Source of the DNA: Niastella sp966211305
GTDB taxonomy: Bacteria; Bacteroidota; Bacteroidia; Chitinophagales; Chitinophagaceae
DNA: 64,000 nt
Direction: 5' to 3'
Assembly (NCBI GenBank): GCA_966211305.1
Contig: CBIHPC010000008.1
Coordinates: 1-64,000 of the forward strand
Part shown: positions 39,270 to 47,841 of the stretch, piece by piece
Layout: each line of letters starts with the position of its first letter
Numbering within the stretch: position 1 is the stretch's first letter
Program-made: the position numbers and the translations under genes
Notes under the pieces: model-generated
Seen by the model: the letters and a program-made list of their open reading frames with translations, nothing else
What the model was told of the DNA's origin: nothing
The model's database searches: none

Positions 39270-42125
39270 CTACAATTTTATCACTGTCTTTTTTCCTTTA
39301 TACAACACTTCTTTTTCACTTCTTATATCAAAATCAAGGGGCTGCGCCTCTTTTGGTGTAATGACATTGATACGAAACGTTCTTTTTTGCAGCATTCCAT
39401 TGAACGTACCCCTGCGATCGCCGATGGTAACCGTTTTTGCCGCTTCATTATACTCTATATGTATAGTGGAAAATGCGCCTTTTTCGTAATCATAATTCGT
39501 TCCTTCATCTTCATACAGATTGAACGAGGCGTTTGCACCTGTGTATACGTTCAGGGTGATGGTATCGGCCGGTTTCTCGGAAGTGAATTGTAGCGCCGGT
39601 CCGAAAGGAATTATAGAGCCTGCTTTTACAAAGACGGGCATACGTTCATAAGGCGTTCCGGCATTGATATGCTGACCGCCCGCATACCATTTTCCTGAAT
39701 AAAGATCATACCAGCCGGCACATTTTGGCAAATACAGCTCACGGCTGCGCTGCCTGTATTCGCAAACAGGATTTACCAGCAACGAAGAACCAAACATGTA
39801 TTGATCGCCGATATTTAAAACCGCTGTATCCTTTGCAAAATCCATTACCAGTCCACGCATTATCGTATAATCTTCATGGTACGCCTGTGCTGCCAGTGAA
39901 TAGATGTAAGGCATTAAACGGTAACGAAGATTGTCATAATAAAGGAAGCTGCTATAAGCAGGATGTTCATCAGGAGCGATGTTGAAGATTTCCCGGTACG
40001 GGAACTGTCCATGCGAGCGGAACAAAGGAACAAATGCACCAAACTGGTACCATCGCGTATTCAATTCCCGCCATTCTTCCAGATCGTCAGCCGCGGGTTT
40101 TTCAAACTTTTCAGGCACCACAAATCCGCCGATGTCCATTGTCCAGTATGGAAGCCCCGACATGGAAAAGTTAAGCCCGGCCGTGATCTGGTTTTTCATA
40201 TCGCGCCAGGTTGAACCGATATCGCCACTCCAGATAGCTGCGGCGTAACGTTGGGAACCGGCAAAACCTGAACGTGTTAAAAGAAACACGCGTTTACCCG
40301 GATCTGTTAGCCGTTGTCCTTCATAAATACCTTTTGCATTTTGTAACGGATAGGCATTCAAATATTCGGCAGCGCTGCCCAATGCAGTTGGCGACATCTG
40401 TTGTTTTCTTTTTTCAGGACTTACATTGGAAAGAATATCGGGTTCGCTGGCATCCATCCACCACGCATCGATACCCTTGCTGTAGATCTTTTTGTTGATA
40501 AGGTCCCAGAAGCCTTTTCGTGCCCGTTCATTAAAAGCATCGTAGAAAGTAGAAACATACCCTTTGCCTATCCAGTCTCTTTGCCGGTCGGCGATGTTCC
40601 TTTTGTAAAGCCAGCCCTTCTTTTCAAACTCATTATAGGCAGGTATGCCTTCGTAAAACTTGGGCCATACCGATATCATAAGGTGCGTACTGTACTTGTT
40701 GTGCAAAACATCGATCATACTGTCGGGAGAAGGAAAGCGGCTTTCATCAAACTCCTGGCTGCCCCAGGCTGCTTCTTTCCAGTAACTCCAGTCGAGCACT
40801 ATATTGTCAATAGGAATTTTTCTTTTCCGGAATTCATCAACTGTCGCTACTATTTCAGCCTGCGTTTTATACCGCTCGCGGCTTTGCCAGAAACCCAGCG
40901 CCCATTTTGGAACGATCGGCGCTTTACCGGTAAGCTTACGATAACCGGCAATCACCTCATCCATGTTGCTGCCATGAACAAAATAATAATCAACCAGCTG
41001 ACCGGCCTCGGAAGAAAAGCTGAAGCTGTTCTGTTCTTCCAAAGGCAATGGTTCCTGCCATTTCAGGGAAAGATAGGATTCGCTGCCCTCGGGCGTCCAT
41101 TCAATTTTCACCGGTATCTTTTCTCCTTTTTTAAAAACGAAGGGAATTAATACCGGCGCGGGGTTCCATGCCTTCCGCCAATGATCAACCACCAGTTTTC
41201 CATTCAACCACATTTTCAACGAGCCGCCAAAGGTGAACCTGAATTGGTGATTCCCCGATAGATAACTGGCCATGCTGCCTTCCCAGGTCACTACGCCGCT
41301 TGCGGCAGTAAATGCCGCAGGCAGTTGCCGTTTTGAGTCGCCCTCGAACTCCATATTTATATTATCTTCCGCTCTTTCAGTAATTACCTCCTGCGGTTTT
41401 TGTTTGTTGTTGGCATACGATGCAGTAAGCCAGCCGGCCTCCCCTGTTTTTGAGAACAATTGCATGGAGGTAAGTGGATGCAGGGATCTGATGTCGCCGG
41501 CTGTCGTGAGTGAATAGTTATCCCACAGGATCCCATAGTTTTTGCCTGAGATCAGGAAGGGGATCGCCACTTCCGTATTGTTTTGAAAAAACTGTACCTG
41601 TTGTCCTTTATAATTATAGATACCATCCTGGTGCTGGCCAAGGCCGTACCATGCATCGCCAGGCGTGGTTTGAAAAGTTTGAATGAGTCTATAGGCACGT
41701 TTCCCGTCAAATACCGCCGGTTGAAAACTTCTGCCCACAGGCCCTTTTTCATTCAGTATTTTTTTGCCGTTGCGGTCAAGGAAAGAAACAGCCCCTGTTT
41801 TTGCATCAACAACAACGATAAGGCTGCCGGTTTTTAAAGTAATGTTCGCTTTGGAAGGAATGATGGTCCAGATAACCTTGGGACTTTTTTTGTAAACGGT
41901 GACGAGGCTTTCCCTGGCCGGCATTTCTTTTCCCGGCACTGCCATCACCCGTATAATATTGTCTGTAATAACTTCAAGCTTCACTGCCATCGGGACGCCG
42001 GTAACAAGCGGATCGGTAAAAACGATCACTCCTTCAGGAGTTGTTCTGTAAGAAGGGGAGCCTGCCAGTAAGCTATTAATAAGCGAAGAACCGAGCATAC
42101 AAAACAGCAGCAGTCGTAATTTCAT
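39270..42125 (-). CDS. GH31 alpha-xylosidase-like enzyme with PA14 insertion
   Basis: The ATG at 42125 gives about 951 residues with signal MKLRLLLFCMLGSSLINSLL; an upstream in-frame TTG at 42134 is less likely. The N-terminal galactose-mutarotase-like domain (DAWYGLGQHQDGIYNYKGQQ) carries a PA14 module at about residues 275-355 (TWEGSMASYLSGNHQFRFTF, LNGKLVVDHWRK). The barrel has FGFWQSRERYKTQAEIVATV-type sequence starting at LGFWQSRERY, catalytic nucleophile Asp in DAWWMDASEPD near 556, and acid/base Asp in WSGDIGSTWRDMKNQI near 635. The PA14 insertion and the WMDASEPD motif resemble xyloglucan alpha-xylosidases such as Xyl31A-type enzymes. It is the first gene of operon 2a, preceded directly by promoter copy C, whose conserved core ends at this start codon. 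Confidence 0.93.
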   Translation of the reverse strand: MKLRLLLFCMLGSSLINSLLAGSPSYRTTPEGVIVFTDPLVTGVPMAVKLEVITDNIIRVMAVPGKEMPARESLVTVYKKSPKVIWTIIPSKANITLKTGSLIVVVDAKTGAVSFLDRNGKKILNEKGPVGRSFQPAVFDGKRAYRLIQTFQTTPGDAWYGLGQHQDGIYNYKGQQVQFFQNNTEVAIPFLISGKNYGILWDNYSLTTAGDIRSLHPLTSMQLFSKTGEAGWLTASYANNKQKPQEVITERAEDNINMEFEGDSKRQLPAAFTAASGVVTWEGSMASYLSGNHQFRFTFGGSLKMWLNGKLVVDHWRKAWNPAPVLIPFVFKKGEKIPVKIEWTPEGSESYLSLKWQEPLPLEEQNSFSFSSEAGQLVDYYFVHGSNMDEVIAGYRKLTGKAPIVPKWALGFWQSRERYKTQAEIVATVDEFRKRKIPIDNIVLDWSYWKEAAWGSQEFDESRFPSPDSMIDVLHNKYSTHLMISVWPKFYEGIPAYNEFEKKGWLYKRNIADRQRDWIGKGYVSTFYDAFNERARKGFWDLINKKIYSKGIDAWWMDASEPDILSNVSPEKRKQQMSPTALGSAAEYLNAYPLQNAKGIYEGQRLTDPGKRVFLLTRSGFAGSQRYAAAIWSGDIGSTWRDMKNQITAGLNFSMSGLPYWTMDIGGFVVPEKFEKPAADDLEEWRELNTRWYQFGAFVPLFRSHGQFPYREIFNIAPDEHPAYSSFLYYDNLRYRLMPYIYSLAAQAYHEDYTIMRGLVMDFAKDTAVLNIGDQYMFGSSLLVNPVCEYRQRSRELYLPKCAGWYDLYSGKWYAGGQHINAGTPYERMPVFVKAGSIIPFGPALQFTSEKPADTITLNVYTGANASFNLYEDEGTNYDYEKGAFSTIHIEYNEAAKTVTIGDRRGTFNGMLQKRTFRINVITPKEAQPLDFDIRSEKEVLYKGKKTVIKL

Positions 42126-42153
42126 ATCAAGCAATTCAGAGATTATAATTGCT

Positions 42154-42222
42154 GTAAAATTATTGCTATGCTGCTTTAAAAAGGGCCCTCAAATGATGCA
42201 AATGAGGGTCTGAAATGTTTCA
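42154..42222 (-). promoter_or_regulatory. Promoter module C: 22-bp direct repeat operator plus -7 box
   Basis: Plus-strand AAATGATGCA (42191-42200) and AAATGTTTCA (42213-42222) form a direct repeat with a 22-bp period. A minus-strand box ATAATTTTAC (42163-42154) resembles the Bacteroidota -7 element. The first repeat begins exactly 28 bp beyond the outer edge of the box, as in copies A and B. The GH31 ATG lies 29 bp downstream of the box. Confidence 0.75.
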
Positions 42223-42228
42223 GAAAAA

Positions 42229-42258
42229 CCGGGTATGCTTCCTCCGAAGCATTTCCGG
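42229..42258 (-). terminator. Intrinsic terminator of the decayed gene upstream of GH31
   Basis: CCGG-GT-ATGCTTC at 42229-42241 pairs with GAAGCAT-TT-CCGG at 42246-42258 around a CTCC loop. On the minus strand it is followed by TTTTT. It lies 18 bp after the stop codon of the gene remnant at 42277. Confidence 0.85.
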
Positions 42259-42276
42259 CAACTGCTGAAAGGTCTC

Positions 42277-42495
42277 TCAGTTAACGATGAGCTTCTTAGT
42301 GTTTTTAAATGGGCCGCCTGTAATTTTTGAAATGTGATCGTCGAAAAACGAGGGAGGAACTTTAATTGAATGGTGGAAAGTTTCAGGTACATAGCCATCA
42401 TACCTGTTTAGCCCGCTCATGTACCAAACCATATAAACCCCCGACAGATCTTATAACACGAAAGCAATCGCGATCAACTTAAAAAGCAGTTTCAT
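42277..42495 (-). pseudogene. Internally deleted gene for a secreted protein
   Basis: From the ATG at 42495 the minus strand encodes MKLLFKLIAIAFVL, a normal signal-peptide start, then a TAA at about 42451-42453. Further on, a different open stretch reads VYMVWYMSGLNRYDGYVPET, then FHHSIKVPPSFFDDHISKIT and GGPFKNTKKLIVN, ending at the TGA at 42277-42279 with a terminator right after. The likely reading is that the middle of a secreted-protein gene was deleted, joining its signal codons to its last 50 or so codons. I do not recognise the family from the tail. It stands between the GH31 promoter and a truncated fucosidase. Confidence 0.55.
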
Positions 42496-42571
42496 ACAGC
42501 AGGGATGGCAGTGATGTACAATATAGAAACAATTCGCAGAAAATCAGCCACCTGAAACATTCTGTGCTATT

Positions 42572-43255
42572 TTGTGGGATGGCGGAAAAGGTTGGTACAC
42601 CCGTGGTTTTGAAAAAACTTACAAAGGAAAATTCAGTTGGGAGCCTGTTAAGCTGAATTCAATGGTTAGACAATTACAACCAAAGATCGTCATCAATCCC
42701 CGCAGCGGATGGATGGGTGATTTTAATACACAGGAAGTAAGATTGAGAGGAAGAGAAAGCAGGCCCTGGGAATTGTGCACCAATCTCAGTCAAACGGCCT
42801 GGGGCTGGACGCCTGATGCAGCAGACCGGATGTTGTCCACTGACAGTTGCATCCGTTTATTGGTATCTGTTGTGTGTCAGAATGGAAATTTGTTGTTAAA
42901 CGTTGGTCCAAAAGCAGATGGGGAAATTGAGCCGGCACAGGTGCAGCGTTTGAAAGAGATCGGTGATTTTCTTACCAAATATGGAGAAAGCATTTATAGC
43001 ACAAAGGGAGGCGTATGGGATGCAACTTGGGGCGGAACCACTTTTACCGACAAAGCGATCTACGTGCATGTTCTAAAAGTTCCTTCGGATGGAAAAATTA
43101 TTCTGCCGGCTGTTTCAGATAAAATTGCTTCAGCAAAATACCTCGCCACAAATGTAAAGGTAAGTTTCAGGCAAAGTGAGAATGAAATTGTATTGAACGG
43201 GATCGCCAATAAAGAAAACAACACAGATGTGATCGTGAAGCTAAATTTGAAATAG
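42572..43255 (+). pseudogene. 5'-truncated GH29 alpha-L-fucosidase
   Basis: The frame starts abruptly at ILWDGGKGWYTRGF, with no ATG (only a TTG at 42572) and no signal peptide. It aligns by eye with the second half of GH29 fucosidases from the nucleophile region onward: WDGG containing the presumed nucleophile Asp, then VINPRSGWMGDFNTQEVRL, TAWGWTPDA, NGNLLLNVGPKADGEIEPAQ and FLTKYGESIYSTKGGVWDAT. A beta-sandwich end follows. About 227 codons remain of a usual 430 or more, and the substrate-binding first half of the barrel is missing. It is the only plus-strand gene within PUL 2, opposite to its neighbours. Fucosidase activity would fit a xyloglucan locus, but this copy should be dead. Confidence 0.82.
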
Positions 43256-43268
43256 TTTCGATCTTACA

Positions 43269-44825
43269 TTATCGGGCCCATGCTTCTCCTTCCGGTGTAC
43301 GTCTCCATTTGAAATAAGCATTCAGCACTTCAAGTGATGTTTCATCCGGTACAGGTCCCGTATGAGGTGTTTGATTAAAGTACATCACCACAGGATTTTT
43401 ATTGCTGAATGCAGGCCATTCAGGAAGTCCATTACCATTCGGATTTCCATACTTTGCAAAGTTGGTCCAGTAAGCAGCCATAGCATCGGAAATTTCCAAA
43501 TCGCTTTTAGTTGTCTGAGGATTTGATGGATCGAGGTGTTTAAAAACAAAAGCAACTTCCTGTGCATGCGGCGACCCATAACCGTACCGTGGCGAACCGG
43601 CAGGATAATCGGGGTGCTGGTCGAAGTAGTAATAAAACACTTTCGATTTCCCGGTCTTCGATTGCAACCTTGCCCAACTCCACGTATGCCATCCAAATGC
43701 TGCATCACGACTCAGGTCTCTTGCTGTTTTGGGAACTGCAGTTGAATCAACCGGATAAGCCTTCAAAAGATCGTCTGCGAATTTACCATAGCGGGTTTTT
43801 ACGGCAGCTATATAATCTGCAGGTGTTTTTGGCGGTGAAAAACTGGCGCCTTCGTCAGAGTTATAGCCAATCATTATAGCTACATCATTATATTTACCTG
43901 CTTCATATAATTTATACTGATCATCCGGTATCACAAATCCATCAATAATGGGCCATGCCAGTCCGCGTATTGCAGGAAGTTTATCCGCATCGGTTTTTCT
44001 CAAATCTGCGATCGAAGAAAATCCTGCATTCTTTACATAAGCTTCGCCTGCAATTTCTGCATCACGTAGTTTTTTTAAATTCTCTCCCGGAAAAGTAGTG
44101 ATCCTTGGTGGTCCGAATGAACCACCGCTTTGTGAGATAGCGCCACGAAACAATTTTTTTGCGAGCGGGGATGCACACAACATGCTGACAGCAATGCCAC
44201 CTGCAGATTCACCAAAAATGGTAACCTTATCAGGATCGCCTCCAAATACAGCGATATTTTTCTGCACCCATTTAAGTCCTGCTATCATATCCTGCAAACC
44301 ATAATTGCCTGAAACATGATTTGCACTTTCCGCGCTTAATTCCGGGTGTGCTAAAAATCCAAGCTGACCAACCCGGTAAGCAATGCTTACAAATACGACG
44401 CCGTTATTCGCTAATTTTTCACCGCTATAATTTACATCCGAAGTAGCGCCTGCATTGAATGCACCACCATAGATCCATACAAGAACAGGCATCTTTTCAT
44501 TTGAAGATTTTGCAGGCGACCAGACATTCAGGTATAAGCAATCTTCGCTTTTTCCTGAAGGTGGTGTCCAACCCTGTACAGGACCAGGAGCAAATTTTTT
44601 TGCCTGTAAAACGGTGTCCCATTTTTTTACAGGCTGTGGAGCACGCCAACGCAAATTGCCAACCGGCGGTTGGGCAAAAGGAATTCCTTTGTATATAGTT
44701 AATCCACCTTCAATTGTTCCCTGCACCAACCCATCTTCAATTTTAATAACAGCAGGTTGTTGGGCAACAGCAACGCAGGCGGAGAGTATTGCAAACATGA
44801 CAAGGAGCGAAGATCCTTTTTTCAT
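43269..44825 (-). CDS. Type-B carboxylesterase, secreted
   Basis: The ATG at 44825 gives 518 residues with signal MKKGSSLLVMFAILSACVAV; the open frame goes on to 44936 without a better start. Typical carboxylesterase/para-nitrobenzyl esterase features are YKGIPFAQPPVGNLRWRAPQ, SEDCLYLNVWSP, PVLVWIYGGAFNAGA (oxyanion hole), nucleophile GESAGG near residue 205, Glu in NSDEGASF and His in GSPHAQEVAFVF. The triad is complete. Substrates of the family are broad. Next to alpha-xylosidases and galactosidases, removal of acetyl groups from hemicellulose side chains is a reasonable inference. It follows GH31 by 268 bp on the same strand and may share its transcript. Confidence 0.92.
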   Translation of the reverse strand: MKKGSSLLVMFAILSACVAVAQQPAVIKIEDGLVQGTIEGGLTIYKGIPFAQPPVGNLRWRAPQPVKKWDTVLQAKKFAPGPVQGWTPPSGKSEDCLYLNVWSPAKSSNEKMPVLVWIYGGAFNAGATSDVNYSGEKLANNGVVFVSIAYRVGQLGFLAHPELSAESANHVSGNYGLQDMIAGLKWVQKNIAVFGGDPDKVTIFGESAGGIAVSMLCASPLAKKLFRGAISQSGGSFGPPRITTFPGENLKKLRDAEIAGEAYVKNAGFSSIADLRKTDADKLPAIRGLAWPIIDGFVIPDDQYKLYEAGKYNDVAIMIGYNSDEGASFSPPKTPADYIAAVKTRYGKFADDLLKAYPVDSTAVPKTARDLSRDAAFGWHTWSWARLQSKTGKSKVFYYYFDQHPDYPAGSPRYGYGSPHAQEVAFVFKHLDPSNPQTTKSDLEISDAMAAYWTNFAKYGNPNGNGLPEWPAFSNKNPVVMYFNQTPHTGPVPDETSLEVLNAYFKWRRTPEGEAWAR

Positions 44826-45093
44826 ATGGTTTCGTTTAACGTATTTCGAGACAGCCTTCAAGCATACCGTTCGCAATGAACGATACAGCAACCTTACGAG
44901 GAAGTCATTTTTGTATACCTGAGTCTTTGGTCCCATGATTGCCCGACCAATAATTCCAGGAGGTTATTCCGGGTTTGATACAGCCCGAGATTGAGCAACT
45001 ACTTTTTACCCAAATACCATTTTGCTGAAAGCCGAAAACAGTATTCCAGGCAATAACCGGCGCTTCATACTATTGTTTATCTTTTGTTTCTTT

Positions 45094-47493
45094 TTAAAAT
45101 TTTACAACCACCTTTTTCCCTGTATAGCTTACTGCCTTGCCGGCCTGGCTGGTTACTAATACGATGTTGAATTTTCTTTCATTAAGCATTCCCGGGAACG
45201 AACCATTTCTATCGCTGATGGTGAAGGTCTTTTTTGCATCATCCCAGGCGAAACTGATCGTTGAATAAATCCCTTTCTCATAATTGTAATTATCATGCTC
45301 GTCTTCGTACAAAACAAATTTTCCATTTGCACCGGGATAAACTCTTATCTCAAGGCTGTCCCACTTTTTCTCTTCCGCATATTGAACAGTTGGCCCAACA
45401 GGAATGACAGCACCTGCTTTCACATAAAGAGGCATAATATCGAGTGGTGTTTGCCTGCTTACCTTATTACCGCCGGAAAATTTTTCAGCAGTCCAGAAAT
45501 CATACCAGTCAGTTCCTGCAGGCAAATATGTTTCCTTTGATTTGATCGTGCTGAAGTCTTCTTCCTGTATTGTTTCTGTGACGGTAACACCTGGCTTCAC
45601 ATACATCGCGCTGGTAACCGGACTTACCAGCAGGGATTTGCCAAACATATATTCATCGTTAATATCCAACGCATTTTTATCTTTTGGAAAATCCATCACC
45701 AGGGCACGCATCATGCTCGATTGATTGGCCGTAACATCCCATGAGGCAGAATATATATAAGGCAATAAATGATAACGCAGGTTGATGTATTTCTCAATAG
45801 CATCGTAATATTTACTTCCTTTTTGTCCAAACTGATAAATTTCCCTTGGGGCATCTGCACCATGCGAACGCATCATGGGAGTAAAAGTTCCAAACTGCAA
45901 CCAGCGAACATATAATTCACGATATTCGGGGTCTTCTAATTTTCTTTTAAACTTTGAAAGAAAGAATCCGCCGATATCCGCATTCCAGTAAGGTATGCCG
46001 GTAAGTGAGAAATTCAGGCCCGCAGCAATCTGGCTCCTCAATGCATTCCATGATGAAGTAACATCGCCCGACCAGGTATTGGCTCCATACCGTTGCTGAC
46101 CGGCAAATGCTGAGCGTGTGAGAATAAACACTCTCTTTGCGGAATCAACTGCACGCTGATGCGTTGATACACCGCCCACTGTCATCAAAGGAAATGCATT
46201 GCGAACTTTCCTGAATGATCCCAGATGGGTTTTATTGTCAAAATCCGACGGTTTAGCATCCAGGTGGTCTGGCTCTGAGGAATCCATCCACCAGCCATCT
46301 AGCCCAAGTTCAAACATGTCACTCAAATATTTCCAGTAAATATCGCGGGCAGCAGGATTGTAGGGATCATATACCCGAACCCCCGAAGGATAATCACGCC
46401 TTAATGGCCATTTTTCAGAACCAGACTGCGGCCATGTTATAAAATCCATCAACGCCCCTATCTTATCCAACTCTTTGTATTGCTTTGTGTGCGGACCAAA
46501 CGAATTCCAGATGGAAATGATCATGTGTGCATTCATATTGTGAACATCGCTCACCATCTTTTTGGGGTTGGGGAATTCAGGATTTAAAAAGTCCATTGCA
46601 TTCCACAAATAGTTGCTTCCCCAATATTGCCAATCCTGTATAATACCATCAAGAGGCACACCCAACTTGCGGTATTGGTTTACTACATCCACTAATTCAT
46701 CCTGGCTTTTATACCTTTCTTTACTTTGCCAAAAGCCAAAAGTCCACAATGGGAACATGGGCGCCTGCCCCGTCAATTCCCGCATGCGTGCAATTACCCC
46801 ATCGGCATTGCCGCCGTACATGAAATAATAATCCACACAATCTCCAACATCTGATTTAAATAATGTGCCTTCCGCATTATCAGTAAATACCGTAGGAGAA
46901 TAATTGTCCCAAAAAACACCATAACCTTTTACCGACTGAAAGAAAGGAATATAATCGTCGAGGTTTCCCTGCACCATGTTCAGCGTTATATTACGCTGGC
47001 TCATTTTTCCTTCCTGCTGCTGGCCCAGGCCATAAATGGGTTCGTCGTTGTCCAAAACAAACAACTGTTGAACCGTTAAAGTATTATTGCCTGCATCATT
47101 GTACGGCGTAAACTTTACACCGTCGGGTTTTTCTTTCAGCAGCAATTCGCCATTTACTGTTGAATAAATTATGTCACCGGTTTTCAGGTTAAGCGCAATG
47201 TTGAGTGTTTGGGTTTTTAAGTTAATTAAATCACCCTGCTTTTTAACATTGAATGCTGTTTTTTTCGGCTTCGCAATAACCGAAAGACTTTCTTTAATGA
47301 AACTGCGGCCAGCGGGCCATTTCTGTATTCTTACAGTTGAAGGACTATAATATTGAATTTGGATAGCAGTGGAATTTATTGTTGCTTCAATTCCAAGATC
47401 TGTTTTTTGCCAGGATTGTGCATTACTACTGTTACTAAAAGAGAAAGCTATTAACAACAACAAAAATGAGCTACATTTAACCATGGCAGGCAT
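45094..47493 (-). CDS. GH31 family glycosidase (alpha-xylosidase/alpha-glucosidase type)
   Basis: The ATG at 47493 (or 47484) gives about 799 residues with signal region MVKCSSFLLLLIAFSFSNSS ending NAQ. It shows the N-terminal mutarotase-like domain (EPIYGLGQQQEGKMSQRNIT), barrel entry FGFWQSKERYKSQDELVDVV, nucleophile Asp in DGWWMDSSEPDHLD near residue 401, and acid/base Asp in WSGDVTSSWNALRSQIAAGL near 476. Unlike the other GH31 here it has no PA14 module. The WMDSSEPD motif puts it with alpha-xylosidase-like Bacteroidota enzymes. It has its own 5' region without the shared 22-bp repeat, so it may be expressed differently from the three operons around it. Confidence 0.92.
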   Translation of the reverse strand: MPAMVKCSSFLLLLIAFSFSNSSNAQSWQKTDLGIEATINSTAIQIQYYSPSTVRIQKWPAGRSFIKESLSVIAKPKKTAFNVKKQGDLINLKTQTLNIALNLKTGDIIYSTVNGELLLKEKPDGVKFTPYNDAGNNTLTVQQLFVLDNDEPIYGLGQQQEGKMSQRNITLNMVQGNLDDYIPFFQSVKGYGVFWDNYSPTVFTDNAEGTLFKSDVGDCVDYYFMYGGNADGVIARMRELTGQAPMFPLWTFGFWQSKERYKSQDELVDVVNQYRKLGVPLDGIIQDWQYWGSNYLWNAMDFLNPEFPNPKKMVSDVHNMNAHMIISIWNSFGPHTKQYKELDKIGALMDFITWPQSGSEKWPLRRDYPSGVRVYDPYNPAARDIYWKYLSDMFELGLDGWWMDSSEPDHLDAKPSDFDNKTHLGSFRKVRNAFPLMTVGGVSTHQRAVDSAKRVFILTRSAFAGQQRYGANTWSGDVTSSWNALRSQIAAGLNFSLTGIPYWNADIGGFFLSKFKRKLEDPEYRELYVRWLQFGTFTPMMRSHGADAPREIYQFGQKGSKYYDAIEKYINLRYHLLPYIYSASWDVTANQSSMMRALVMDFPKDKNALDINDEYMFGKSLLVSPVTSAMYVKPGVTVTETIQEEDFSTIKSKETYLPAGTDWYDFWTAEKFSGGNKVSRQTPLDIMPLYVKAGAVIPVGPTVQYAEEKKWDSLEIRVYPGANGKFVLYEDEHDNYNYEKGIYSTISFAWDDAKKTFTISDRNGSFPGMLNERKFNIVLVTSQAGKAVSYTGKKVVVKF

Positions 47494-47735
47494 TTTAATT
47501 TGCTTAATTGAAGTGTGGGTTATTGCAATCAAAGTGTCAAACTTAACTAAAAGGTTTGGCACTACTATGTACAAAAAAGACTATTTTTTTTCTAAATCCG
47601 ACCTTTTATCGGCCCTGGAAACCGAGATAAACAGTGATGGGAGTACGCCAGGCCGCCCGAAGTGTTTTACAATTTGACGAGATTGATAAAATAAACATCG
47701 GGCAATGATGCCCTTTTAGCATGGTTTATAAAAAA
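47494..47735. other. Non-coding region upstream of the second GH31 gene
   Basis: This A+T-rich spacer presumably holds the GH31 promoter. A small plus-strand hairpin with T-tail (GGGCA-ATGA-TGCCC-TTTT) lies near 47700-47716. The 22-bp repeat operator of the neighbouring operons is not present. No gene is seen in it. Confidence 0.4.
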
Positions 47736-47757
47736 GGAAGGAGTATACACTCCCTCC
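47736..47757 (-). terminator. Terminator of the SusC-SusD-SGBP operon
   Basis: On the minus strand GGAGGGAGT pairs with ACTCCTTCC (one mismatch) around a short loop and is followed by TTTTTT. It lies about 85 bp downstream of the glycan-binding lipoprotein stop. Confidence 0.72.
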
Positions 47758-47841
47758 ATCCTAATAAACCTGCTGTTGAAAATTTTGCGTCAGGGTTTTA
47801 TCTTTTCCCTAACAGGAATTACAGAAATTTGAACTATTTTA

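Noticed and set aside
40401..41150. Plus-strand open frame of 249 codons antisense to the GH31 gene
   Set aside because: It lies wholly opposite a GH31 with intact catalytic motifs, has no family signature and reads as composition-driven shadow.
47369..47677. Plus-strand 102-codon frame upstream of the second GH31
   Set aside because: Half overlaps the GH31 signal region in antisense and no family or start signal is visible.
47640..47690. AAGTGTTTTACA upstream of the second GH31 as a fourth operator
   Set aside because: No partner 10-mer at 22 bp and no -7-like box at the expected distance.
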